Part shown: in pieces, positions 1 through 9,500 of the stretch
Position numbering within the stretch: position 1 is the first letter of the stretch
Layout of the letters: each line of letters opens with the position of its first letter
Assembly (NCBI RefSeq): GCF_036245865.1
Contig: NZ_BTTW01000004.1
Location: 186,001 to 250,000, forward strand
Origin: Corallococcus caeni
GTDB taxonomy: Bacteria; Myxococcota; Myxococcia; Myxococcales; Myxococcaceae
Length of the DNA: 64,000 nt
Direction of reading: 5' to 3'
Notes under the pieces: generated by a model
What the model was told of the DNA's origin: nothing
The model's input: only the letters and a program-made list of their open reading frames with translations
Databases searched by the model: none
Made by a program: the position numbers and the translations under genes

Positions 1-411
1 CAGTTCAGCCGCCGCGGCTACATGGCGACGCGGGAGGACGCGCGGCGCATCCTGGATGTCTGGCTGGAGGACTGGGCGCGCGACGGCGTGGGCTACTGGC
101 TGGTGGAGCGGCTGGACGCGCCCGGCGTCGTCGTGGGCCTGAGTGGCCTGCGCCACAAGGAGCTGGAGGGACAGCGCGTGCTGAACCTCGCCTACCGCTT
201 CGCGCCCCAGACGTGGGGCTCCGGCTTCGCGACGGAGGCGTCCCGGGTTGCCCTGGGGCTCGCGGCCCGGCACCTGCCGCACGAGCCCCTGGTGGCCATC
301 ATCCACCCGAACAACGTCGCGTCCATCCGCGTGGCGGAGCGGCTGGGGATGCGGCTGGACCGCCACGTCACCGAGGACGGCATCCAGAACCGCGTGTACG
401 TGCCGGGCTGA
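1..411 (+). CDS. GNAT family N-acetyltransferase (5' end outside window)
   Basis: Acetyl-CoA-dependent N-acetyltransferase of the RimJ/RimL-like (Acetyltransf_3) group; the substrate cannot be told. The frame is open from base 1 (Q-F-S-R-R-G-Y precede the Met at base 22), so the true start lies upstream and the N-terminal strands are missing. Visible family features are a central strand pair (VVVGLSGLRH), the acetyl-CoA pyrophosphate loop QTWGSGFATEA, and the late motif HPNNVASIRVAERLGM, which is typical of RimJ/RimL proteins. The gene converges on the kinase gene that ends at 419, with seven bases between the stop codons. Family assignment is firm; substrate unknown. Confidence 0.85.
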   Translation, partial: QFSRRGYMATREDARRILDVWLEDWARDGVGYWLVERLDAPGVVVGLSGLRHKELEGQRVLNLAYRFAPQTWGSGFATEASRVALGLAARHLPHEPLVAIIHPNNVASIRVAERLGMRLDRHVTEDGIQNRVYVPG

Positions 412-418
412 ACGCGGC

Positions 419-3400
419 TCACCGCGGGTCGAATGAAGCACAGACGCGCACGCCGCTGCGCACGTCCCGCGCGGTCGCGTCACCGGGGGACAGGTCGGCG
501 CTCGCCGCGACGAACGAGTCGTAATACCAGGAGCCTCCCCGCAGCACGACGCTGCCAAACTCCGGCGTCACGGAGCGCGTGAGCTCGTAGGCATTGCCCG
601 CCATGTCGTGCAGGCCGAAGGGACTCACCGACGCGGGATGCGTCCCCACCGCGTCCGGACCGAACGCCAACGGCCGGCGGTCATACGTCGCGTCGATGTT
701 GGCGTCGTCCGGCTGGAGTTGGTCGCCGTGGGGATAGCGCCGCCCGTCCGCGCCCCGTGCCGCGTACTCCCATTCATGCTGGCCGCACAGGCGCGCTCCC
801 GGCAGCCGCTTCGTCCGGTGCAGCCAGTAGAAGTAGCCCTCCAGGTCCTGCGCGGACACGCCGGACAGCGGGAGCTGCTTCCAGTCCACGCTCGCGTGCC
901 GGGTGCGCTCCGCGTAGAGCAGGGGTTCACCTTCCTTCGCGGTGCGGAACTCCTCGCGGGTGCGGTGGAAGGTGAAGATCCAGCCCGTGCCCCGCCGCCA
1001 CCGCAGCGTGATGGTGCCTCCGTCGCCGAAGTGCGGCTGCTCCAGGAACCTCCGCGCGGGCGCGTCCGGGGGCAGGTCCTCCAGGTAGGTCAGCCAGTCG
1101 CCGAAGGTCACCTCGTCGCGGCCCACCAGGTAGCCGCCGGTGAGGCAGTAGCGATGCATCGGCGGGCTGAAGGTGAAACGGCGCACCACCTCCGGCTCGG
1201 CGCTGCCCAGGAGGAAGCACCCCGGCGGGATGTAGACGTAGCCTTCCGGCACCTGCGTGGGGAGCGTCAGGCGCAGCGCCTCCCGGGCGCCGTGCGTGAG
1301 GAACACCGGGACGTCCACGGGCACGCGCCCGGGCTGCGTGACGTGGACCAGATAGGAGCCTTCCGGCAGGACGAAGCGCGACGAGGTGCCGGTGTCCGGC
1401 AGGGCCTCGCGGCGGAACGGCCCATCGCTCCGGATGACGCGCGAGAGGGAGACGCGGGCTCCGGACGGCAGGCTCTCGAATGTCAGCTCCGCGGGTTCGT
1501 GGAACCGCCGCAGCCATGCCGAGCCCTCCCTGGAGGCGTCCACCTCCTGCTCCAGGCGTTGCAGCCAGGCGTCGCGCTCATGGCGCTGGTGGAAGACCTC
1601 CGCCAGCAGCACCCGCTCGGACAGGACCGCCGCGATGAGCCGGCGCGTGTCGGCGTGGTGGCGGTCCCGGTCCAGGCCGCGCTCCAGGCTCCGGCTGGCG
1701 CGGGTGAAGGCCGCTTCCGCCTGGTCGCGCAGCGCGAGCGTCTCCGTCCACCGCTTCTCCGCGGCGCTGCGAAGCCCCGTGGCGTCCGTCGCGGTCTCCG
1801 GGCCCAGCGAGGAGGGCGCCCGGCCGTCGAACATCGCCAGCGCCTCCTCTCGGCTCGCGAGCGCCCGGGCGGCGAAGGTGCGGCCCGAGGCCAGCGCCTC
1901 CTTCGCGGTGCCCAGCTCCGCGGCGATGAAGCGCGCGTCCTCCAGGTACGCCTGGAGCTTGAGGCCGCCGTAGGACGCGAGGACGGCGAGCGCCAGCACG
2001 AGTGCGGTGAGCCCCCGTCCCCAGCGCGCGCGCCGCACGGCCCGGTGGGACGCGCGCAGGAAGGCCTGCTCCCGGGAGCCCAGGGTGGCGGGCTCCAGGA
2101 GCCGCACTTCGTCCAGCTGGCGCTGACCCCAGAGGGCCTCGCTGGCGCGGCGCAGGCGGTCCCACTCCGCGCTGGCCGCCTCCACGCGCTTGCGCAGCAC
2201 GCGGTGCCCGATGTCGTCGTCCAGCCAGTCGCGCAGCGTGCCCCAGCTGCGGATGAGCGACTCGTGGGCGATCTCCCAGCGCGGCAGGCCGTTCACCGTG
2301 CGCGTGTGCAGCAGCCGCCCTTCGACGAGCACGCGCAGCGCCGCGCGGAAGGTGTCATCCGAGGCGTCCGCGAGGTCCTCCGCGCCACGCTCGATGCGCG
2401 TGCCCTCCGCCGTCACCAACTGGAGCAGCAGCCGCCGCGCCGCCGCGTGCTCCGCCGGGCTCATGCGCGCGAGCACGCCGTCCGCGTGCCGGGACAGCGC
2501 TCCGGCCACGCCGCCCATCGCCTCCAGCGCCGCGCGCGTGATGCGGCCCCCGGCGGAGTCGCGGCGCTCCCACAGCTCCGCGAGCGCGAACTGGAGGAGC
2601 GGCAGGCTGCCCACGCCATGTGCCGTGGACGCGACGAGCGTCTGCACCAGCTCCGGCGACTCGAAGGCCACGCCCCGCGCGCGGGCCGGGCCGATGATGG
2701 CCTCGCGCACGCCGTCGGGGGACAGGGGCCGGAGGATGTAGAGCGCCCGCTCCGCCTCGTCCCCCAGGCCTGGGAGCGCGCACAGGCGCGTGAGGAAGTC
2801 GCCGCGCACCGCCAACAGGACGTGCACGCCCGGGGAGGGCAGGGCCAGCTCGCCCAGGAGCCAGGCGAAGTGCGCGGCCTGTCCCGGGTCGGAGAGGGTG
2901 AGCAGCTCCTCCAGTTGATCAATGAAGAGCAGCAGTCCCCGCCCGCGCGCATGCGCCTCGCGCAGTGCCTGCCCCAGCCAGGCCGGCGTGTCCGTGAGGG
3001 CGGTGACGAGCTCCGCTTCCCTTCGTCCCAGCACCGGCGCGAGCGCGGCCGCCAGCGCTTCGAGCGGGCGGTGGCCGGGCCACAGCGTGAGGACGTTCGG
3101 CTCCCGTCCGTCTCCCAGGTCTCCGGCCGCCACCCGGGGCAGCACCCCCGCGCGGCACAGCGAGGACTTGCCCGTTCCGGAGTCGCCCGCGACGAGGACC
3201 AGCGGGCGCGTGCGCAGGCGCTCCAGCACGGCGCGGATGTCGCCCTCGCGCCCGAAGAAGAGCGACCGGTGCTCGGCCGCGAACGGCGCCAGTCCACGAT
3301 AGGGATTGCCGGCGCCGAGCGGCGCGGGCGCGATGGAGCGCTCCAGCTGCTCCAGCGCTTCGCTCAGCGCCTCCGCCGAGGCGAAGCGCTCGTGCGGATC

Positions 3401-4339
3401 CACCGCGAGGCAGCGCAGGATGATGGCGGCGAAGTCCGGGTCCACCTCCGGGCCCAGCGCGGCGCGGGGCGGCGTGTCCTCCGGACGGCGCGAGGCGCGG
3501 CGGGGCACCTGGCCCGTGCACAGCTCGTGGAGGATGAGGCCCAGCGCATACAGGTCGCTGCGGGCGCTCGCGGGACCTCCGGCAATCACCTCCGGCGCCA
3601 TGTACGGCAGCGTGCCCACGAGCAGCGGCGAGCCGGACGCCAGCTCCGCGCCCACCTCGAAGCGCTCCGCGAGGCCGAAGTCGAGCAGCTTCACCTCGCC
3701 GTCGCGCGTGACGAGCGCGTTGGAGGGCTTGAGGTCGCGGTGGAGGACGCCCTGGCGGTGCGCCGCCGCGAGCCCCCGCGCCAGGCCCACGCCCAGCGAC
3801 AGCACCCGCCGCCACGGCACCGGCAGGGGCAGCTCCGCGAGCGTCTCCCCGACGACGTACTCGGAGACGATGTACGGATGGCCGTCCACCGCGCCCACGC
3901 TGAACACGCTGACGATGTTCGCGTGCTGCAGCCGCGCGAGCGCCCGGGCCTCCGTGGTGAACAGGTCGCGGAAGCGCTCATCCGGCCGCGCCGCCGCCAT
4001 GAACTTCACCGCCACGCGCCGGTCCAGCGAGGTGTCGTGCGCGAGGTAGACGATGCCCATGCCCCCCCGGCCCAGCGGGCGCTCCAGGCGGAACGCATCG
4101 AACGCGGGCGGCGGCGTCCAGGGCACCGGCTCCGGCGGCAGGCTGTCCGTCTCCCGCTCGCGAGGGTCGTCCACCTCCGAGCGCTGGATGCCGGGCGTGA
4201 GCGTGGCCAGCATTCCCCGGCACTCGGCGCACCCGGCGGCGTGGCGGTGCACCTGCGCCAGCGCCTCGTCCGTCAGCTGGTCCTCGAGGAGCTGGACCAG
4301 GACCTCGTCGGTCAGGCAGCTGGAAGGGGTCGCGATCAC
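419..4339 (-). CDS. Membrane Ser/Thr protein kinase with zinc-finger N-terminus, STAND ATPase and C-terminal FGE/sulfatase-modifying-like domain
   Basis: 1306 residues in five parts. (1) Residues 1-50 carry H33-x3-C37-x2-C40, the zinc-binding pattern of ZAS anti-sigma factors. (2) Residues 83-325 are a Hanks-type kinase: Gly loop GRGGMG, K112, HRDLKPSN at 200-207, DFG at 220-222, APE at 248-250. (3) From about 346 (NPYRGLAPF..FFGRE) there is an nSTAND-type ATPase with Walker A GDSGTGKSS (K391). (4) One hydrophobic span lies near 774-792, then a coiled-coil stretch and a PEGA-like beta segment. (5) Residues ~1030-1306 are an FGE/SUMF1-like domain (DMAGNAYELT, LRGGSWY, SGVRVCAS). The kinase should be cytoplasmic and the FGE part periplasmic. 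The gene is divergent from the sigma-like gene at 4447, 107 bases away, so the zinc finger may bind that factor (inference). Confidence 0.88.
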   Translation of the reverse strand: MIATPSSCLTDEVLVQLLEDQLTDEALAQVHRHAAGCAECRGMLATLTPGIQRSEVDDPRERETDSLPPEPVPWTPPPAFDAFRLERPLGRGGMGIVYLAHDTSLDRRVAVKFMAAARPDERFRDLFTTEARALARLQHANIVSVFSVGAVDGHPYIVSEYVVGETLAELPLPVPWRRVLSLGVGLARGLAAAHRQGVLHRDLKPSNALVTRDGEVKLLDFGLAERFEVGAELASGSPLLVGTLPYMAPEVIAGGPASARSDLYALGLILHELCTGQVPRRASRRPEDTPPRAALGPEVDPDFAAIILRCLAVDPHERFASAEALSEALEQLERSIAPAPLGAGNPYRGLAPFAAEHRSLFFGREGDIRAVLERLRTRPLVLVAGDSGTGKSSLCRAGVLPRVAAGDLGDGREPNVLTLWPGHRPLEALAAALAPVLGRREAELVTALTDTPAWLGQALREAHARGRGLLLFIDQLEELLTLSDPGQAAHFAWLLGELALPSPGVHVLLAVRGDFLTRLCALPGLGDEAERALYILRPLSPDGVREAIIGPARARGVAFESPELVQTLVASTAHGVGSLPLLQFALAELWERRDSAGGRITRAALEAMGGVAGALSRHADGVLARMSPAEHAAARRLLLQLVTAEGTRIERGAEDLADASDDTFRAALRVLVEGRLLHTRTVNGLPRWEIAHESLIRSWGTLRDWLDDDIGHRVLRKRVEAASAEWDRLRRASEALWGQRQLDEVRLLEPATLGSREQAFLRASHRAVRRARWGRGLTALVLALAVLASYGGLKLQAYLEDARFIAAELGTAKEALASGRTFAARALASREEALAMFDGRAPSSLGPETATDATGLRSAAEKRWTETLALRDQAEAAFTRASRSLERGLDRDRHHADTRRLIAAVLSERVLLAEVFHQRHERDAWLQRLEQEVDASREGSAWLRRFHEPAELTFESLPSGARVSLSRVIRSDGPFRREALPDTGTSSRFVLPEGSYLVHVTQPGRVPVDVPVFLTHGAREALRLTLPTQVPEGYVYIPPGCFLLGSAEPEVVRRFTFSPPMHRYCLTGGYLVGRDEVTFGDWLTYLEDLPPDAPARRFLEQPHFGDGGTITLRWRRGTGWIFTFHRTREEFRTAKEGEPLLYAERTRHASVDWKQLPLSGVSAQDLEGYFYWLHRTKRLPGARLCGQHEWEYAARGADGRRYPHGDQLQPDDANIDATYDRRPLAFGPDAVGTHPASVSPFGLHDMAGNAYELTRSVTPEFGSVVLRGGSWYYDSFVAASADLSPGDATARDVRSGVRVCASFDPR

Positions 4340-4446
4340 GGGGGCCGGGCCTTCACGCTAGCCACGGGGCGCGCGGCGTTCAATGACACCCGCGGACACG
4401 GCCTCCCGCGGCGTGCGTGGGGGGCGGGCCGGGGGCGTGTCATGGT

Positions 4447-5391
4447 ATGGCCCTGCGCATGTCCCAGGTGCCCGCACTGGCCGCGACCTTCCTCTCGCAC
4501 ACGAAGACGCGTTTCGTGCCCCCCTCGCCGGAGGACCTCGCGGCGCTCGACGCCCTGTTGTCGCGCGCCTGGGAGGACGCGCAGGCCCGCTGGCCCGGGA
4601 TCGCGCTGCCCGCCGCCAGCTTCGTGACCCACGTCGCGGAGCGGCTCCCCCCGGCGAGCCCCACCGCCCCCATCGCGCCGCTCGTCTCCGGCCTGGCCCT
4701 GGCGGAGCTGTACCTCGCGTGCGCGTGCCTCCAGGGCCACTCCGCCGCGCACGAGGCCCTGGAGCGCCACTACCTGGCCCGGCTGCCGGAGCGGCTGCGC
4801 GGCCTGCGCCAGCCCGACGCGATGATCGACGAGGTCCGCCAGCGGGTGGGCGTGAAGCTGCTGGTGGCCAACGCCGGACACGCGCCCGCCATCGCGGACT
4901 ACACCGGGCGGGGCGGCCTCTTGAGCTGGGTGGTCGTCATCGCCGGGCGCATCGCGAACAAGCTGCGCGGCCAGGAGAAGCCCTCGACGGAGGACGACGC
5001 GGAGGAGCTGTTCAAGGCGCTGCCCGCGCAGGGCCTGGATCCGGAGCTGGACGTGATGAAGCGCCGCCACCACGCGGCCTTCCGCCAGGCCGTGCGCGAG
5101 GCCGCCTCCACGCTGTCGGCCGAGGATCGCCATCTGCTCCGCCTCCACTTCGCCGACCGGCTCTCCACGTATGAGATGGCGCCGCTCTTCCGCGTCAACC
5201 AGTCCACCATCTCCCGCTGGCTCAAGCGGGTGCAGCAGCAGGTCTACGCGGAGACCCGGCGCCGCCTCCAGGAACAGCTGGGCCTCTCCACGGAGGACTT
5301 CCAGAGCTTCATCGCCTTCGTGGACAGCCAGCTGGACCTGACCCTGAGCCAGCTCCTGGACGAGAAGCGCGAGCCGCCGTCCGAGGGCTGA
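4447..5391 (+). CDS. Sigma-70-like RNA polymerase factor of the myxobacterial kinase-linked family
   Basis: 314 residues. The C-terminal part contains a region-4-like helix-turn-helix (LSTYEMAPLFRVNQSTISRWLKRV) after a helical segment with VVVIAGRIANKLRG and a long N-terminal helical domain. It resembles the atypical sigma-70 group in TIGRFAM TIGR03001, which I recall as common in myxobacteria; that placement is from memory. It lies head-to-head with the Ser/Thr kinase gene, whose N-terminus has a ZAS-type zinc finger, so the pair could be a sigma/anti-sigma-kinase switch. The start at 4447 (MALRMSQVP) follows a G-rich stretch; the ATG at 4459 is also possible. The gene converges on the ADYC gene, with one base between stop codons. 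Confidence 0.72.
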   Translation: MALRMSQVPALAATFLSHTKTRFVPPSPEDLAALDALLSRAWEDAQARWPGIALPAASFVTHVAERLPPASPTAPIAPLVSGLALAELYLACACLQGHSAAHEALERHYLARLPERLRGLRQPDAMIDEVRQRVGVKLLVANAGHAPAIADYTGRGGLLSWVVVIAGRIANKLRGQEKPSTEDDAEELFKALPAQGLDPELDVMKRRHHAAFRQAVREAASTLSAEDRHLLRLHFADRLSTYEMAPLFRVNQSTISRWLKRVQQQVYAETRRRLQEQLGLSTEDFQSFIAFVDSQLDLTLSQLLDEKREPPSEG

Positions 5392-5392
5392 C

Positions 5393-6490
5393 CTACCGCT
5401 CCCGCGCGGGGTCCGCCTTCGCAGGCCCGTAGGACAGGTTGCGCAGGAGCGCGGCCCCGGGCTGCACGTCGCCGCGGCGCACCGTGCAGTGCTCGCTCGC
5501 CTCGCCCGCGTTGCCCGTGTCCGGCTGGAACCGGCCGGGGCACTCCTGGAGGATGAGGTCCAGCGCGCGGCCATCCCGCGTGCGGGAGAGGCAGGTGGCG
5601 CCGTCGGGGGCCCAGGCCGCCTCGAAGGACCCCTTCGCCGGGTCCCACTCCCGCGTCACCTCGGTCGCGCGCTCCAGCACGCCCATCCGGTCATAGATGT
5701 CGATGGTGGTGTCCTGGCGCGTGTGGCTGCGGCCGTTGCCGCAGTAGTCCGCGCGGGCCAGCCGGGTGCACGCCTGGTGCAGCCCGGCCAGCGACTGCCC
5801 GTCGCGTGAGGCCCAGGGCGCGTAGCCCCAGAGGATGCACTTGGAGATGGCGCCGTTCTCACACGCGAAGGTGACGCGGTCCGGAGCGTCGGCGTGGGCC
5901 CCGCTCGCGTCCCACACGCCGCCCACCGCGAGCGCCCGGGGCGCGGGGGAGCGGTCCAGCGCGACACAGGGGTTCTCCCACTCGCGCGCCACCGTGTTCC
6001 AGGCCTCGATGCGGTAGAAGACCCGGCCCGGATCATCCGCCGCGGGCTCCGCGCCGCAGATGGCCACCTCCACGGGCTTGCCGTCGCTGGCGGTGCCCTG
6101 GAGCACGGTGCCCACCACGTCGCTGGCCGTCGCCCCGGTCTCCGGTGCGGGGACCGCCCACAGTCGGCCACCCTCGAAGCGCAGGGCCTTCACCCCGGCC
6201 TCCGCCTGCCGGGGGGAGTCCAGCGCCACGGACACGAGCACGCTGGTGCGCTCGTCCGACGGCTTCTCCGCGTCCCAGCTGCGCTTGGTGCCCCACAGCA
6301 TCGTCCCCTGGGGCCGGGCGATGCGCTGGGCCGTCTGGGACTGGCAGCGGCGCGCGTAGCGCTCGGCGTCGGACGGGCCGCTCACGGACCGCGCGGGCCC
6401 GGGCTTCGGCGCGACGGGCGGTGCGGCCTGGACACGCGCGGTCAGGAGCAGGAACAGGCACACCGGCAGGGCTTTGAAGGACGCGTTCAC
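5393..6490 (-). CDS. Secreted ADYC-domain protein
   Basis: 365 residues of unknown biochemical role. I start it at the GTG at 6490 because GGGAG lies seven bases upstream and the product then begins with a short charged stretch, a hydrophobic core (ALPVCLFLLLTARV) and an AxA-type cleavage site near QAAPP: a classical Sec signal peptide. The defining motif is CTRLARADYCGNGRSHT, which gives ADYC-domain proteins their name; the cysteine-flanked segment KCILWGYAPW before it and the late DLILQECPGRF also fit that family. Such proteins are frequent in myxobacteria and are presumed extracytoplasmic. There is no catalytic motif I can name. An in-frame upstream extension to 6589 exists but would bury the signal peptide. 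Confidence 0.72.
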   Translation of the reverse strand: MNASFKALPVCLFLLLTARVQAAPPVAPKPGPARSVSGPSDAERYARRCQSQTAQRIARPQGTMLWGTKRSWDAEKPSDERTSVLVSVALDSPRQAEAGVKALRFEGGRLWAVPAPETGATASDVVGTVLQGTASDGKPVEVAICGAEPAADDPGRVFYRIEAWNTVAREWENPCVALDRSPAPRALAVGGVWDASGAHADAPDRVTFACENGAISKCILWGYAPWASRDGQSLAGLHQACTRLARADYCGNGRSHTRQDTTIDIYDRMGVLERATEVTREWDPAKGSFEAAWAPDGATCLSRTRDGRALDLILQECPGRFQPDTGNAGEASEHCTVRRGDVQPGAALLRNLSYGPAKADPARER

Positions 6491-6575
6491 GTCTCCCAGG
6501 AGCCCCCGGGGAGCGAAACGATGCACGGAATCCGTCCGTGCCCCGGAGGCCCCACGGTGGGGGCGGTCCGGGGCC

Positions 6576-9500
6576 TCAATCCCACCCACGCAGCTGGACG
6601 CGCACGCGCCCCAGCAGCAGCTCCCACTCCCGCCGCTTGAGGGTCGCCATCACGCGCCCGGTGACGATGCTCAGGCCCGCCAGGGTCATCACCAGGAAGC
6701 CGATGCGGTGGTCCCGGAGCCCCGCGTCGAGCAGGTTGGCCACCACGTCCAGCAGGAGGAACAGCGTCCCCAGGGCCAGGTAGGCGCGGATCCTCAAGGC
6801 CATGCCCACCGCCACCCCCAGAAGACAGACGGCGCCAAAGACAACCGCGTACGTCCCATCCGCTGAATCGCCCATCCGGGCCGCCAGCTTCGCCGCCGCG
6901 GGCACGTACAGCAGCAGCCCGCCCAGGATGCGCACCGCGTTGCGCGCCGCGTGCGGGAGGCTGGACGTGAAGAGCTGTCCCATCATCAGGAGCAGCAGCC
7001 CCAGCGGCGCCAGGTACACCTCCAGCCCCTCCAGGCCGAACGCGAGCGCGGCGAGCAGCAGCGCCAGGTTGCAGGCGGCCGCCGCGAACGCGCCGAACAT
7101 CCGGCTGCGCTCCACCGCGCCCAGCGCCGCGTACAGCAGGCCGGAGCCTCCCGCGAACAGGGCGGCCTCGCCCGTCGCGTCGCCGGGGAGGACCAGCGCC
7201 ACCGCGATGGGCAGCAGCGCCGCGAACCGCCGGGTCGCCTGCTCCACGGGGCGCACGCCCGCCCTGCGCGCCAGCACCGTCACGCCCACGAGGACGAAGC
7301 CCAGCGACAGCGCGAAGAGGGCGTCATGTTCGGGGCGCAGGCCCTGCGCGTACAGCCCGCGCACCAGCGCGTAGACGCCCACCACCGCGACCTGCACGAA
7401 GTACACGTGGCGGCCCGTGTGCTCGCGCCACGCGGCATGCAGGGCCACGCCCACCGCCACCCCGATGGCCGCGAGCGCCACGGGCAGGACGTCCTCCGAC
7501 GCCCGGCCACCCAGGGCCACGGCCGCGAGCAGCGCCGCGCTCGCCACCAGCCACAGGTCGCGGCCCCAGCCCATGCCCCCCGCGACATCGCTCCGGCGGC
7601 GCGACGTCGCGCGGCGGGCGACGTGAAGGGACAACGCGCTCCCCGCCGCGGCCAGCGCCAGCATGGCCCCGGATACGGTGAAGAGGGACCGGTACGCGGG
7701 CGCCATGGCTTGCGACAGGAGCACCATCCCCGTGGCGACGACGGCGCCTCCGGCCACCATCGTCCCGAGCCCCGCGATGACCCCGGCGAGCGCCCCGCGC
7801 CACTGGAACGCCGCCACGAGGAGTGCAGCCGCGAGGAGCCCGAGCGTCAGGGGGAGCGCGGCGGAGAGCATCCACGTCCCGCCCAGGCCCTCGAACATCC
7901 GCCACACGAGGACGGGAACGGCCACCGTCGAGGACGTGTCCCCCGTCACGGCCAGCGCATACAGCAGCGCCGCCGCGAAGCAGGGCAGCACGGCCAGGTG
8001 CGCGCGAAGCCGCGTCCGGCCCTCGTCATGGCCCCGCCGCTTCGCGAGCCACGGCGCGACGACCACCACCGCGAGCCCCAGCAGCGCGAGCGTGGGCCCC
8101 GGCCAGGTCTCGATGCTCGGCGCCAGGTGGGCCTGGGCATGGACGAGCAGCAGCAGGCCCACGCCCACGACGCCGCGCCCGGGCCCGCGCGCACCGCCCA
8201 CGAACAGCACGGCACCGGTGGCGAGGAGGAGCTCCGCCGCGGTCAGGCCGGGCTGGAAGAAGGCCGCCGCCACCACGAGCGCCACGGCCGTGAGGGTCTC
8301 CCGGCGCAGGGCCTGGAGGAAGGGACCTGGCCCCTCATCCGGCCGCAGGGACAGGAGCCGCCGGAAGAACGCGCGTCCCGCGTCCACCCGGGCCACCGCG
8401 ACCGCGAACCCGGCGTAGACGAGCCCGGCGGCGGCGACACCCGCGAACGCGTGCTGCCACAGGAGGAATTCGGTGGTGCCGGGGGGCATCCATGCGTCCG
8501 GGTGCAGCCAGCTCAGCGATGGGCTGATCCGCTGCGCCGCCGTGGCGCGGATCCACTGCCCGTTCGGAGGCAGCAGGGCCACCAGCGGGCTTCCGAGCAG
8601 CGACTGCTGCGCGGCCCAGAGCGCGGCGCCGGGAAGCCCCAGCAGAAGGCCCAGGTGCGCCAGGAAGCGCGAGCGGAACGAGGCCGCGAGCAGGACCGCC
8701 AGCAGCGCCGGGCCCAGCACCAGGAGCGGCGGCACGAGGCCCAGCGCGCGGGAGGGACCCGGCAACCCCACGATGAAGGCGGAGCGCAGGAGCAGCGCGG
8801 CCAGCACCGCCACGCCCAGGTGCGGCACCGCGTGGTACAGCGGCCCGTGCCGTGGCTTCTCCAGGCGCTGGCCCACCCACGGCCCCACGCGCCGCAGCAC
8901 CAACGCCAGCGCCCACAGCGCGATGCCGATGAGCGGCAGGCGCCAGGCGCTCACGTCCGGCGGAAGCGGCCGGCCCGCGCGATTGACGACCCCGGTGAGC
9001 GCGATGAACGCGCCGCCCGCGGCGAGCGTCCCCACCGAACCTCGCAGGGCGAACGCCACGAAGCCGCGCGACACGAACGCCAGGAGCGCGCCGGCCGTGA
9101 GCAGGGCTCCAGCGAGCAGGGCCTCGGGCCGCTCGGCGCTGGTGGGCAGGAGGGACCAGTTGAGAAGCGTGACGACCGTGAAGAGGGCCTGCACGAGCGC
9201 CGCGCCCGCGAAGCCGTCCGTGAAGAGCGGACGTCCCCGCGCGCCGAACGGCAGGGGGAGGACGTCCAGCATCCGCCGGCCCTTCGCCCGTTCCACGTCG
9301 CGGCCGCGGAGCAGGGCGAGGAGCGCGAACCCGAAGCCCAGGCCCGACGACACGAGGGCGGCCCGCGCCGAGCCGAAGTCGGAGACCGTGCCCAGGGCCT
9401 GGGACACCGTGAGCGCGAGCCCCGTGGCCGCGAGGAAGCTCACGAGCCGGCTGCCCTCGCGCCGGACGCGGAGCAACAGCACGCCGGTCGCCACCGCCGT

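Noticed and set aside
608-4627. Open frame of 1339 codons on the plus strand opposite the kinase gene
   Set aside because: It is the mirror of a clearly coding gene in a very GC-rich genome; its Arg/Gln/His/Ala-rich translation has no domain motifs, while the opposite strand has a complete kinase, STAND and FGE protein.
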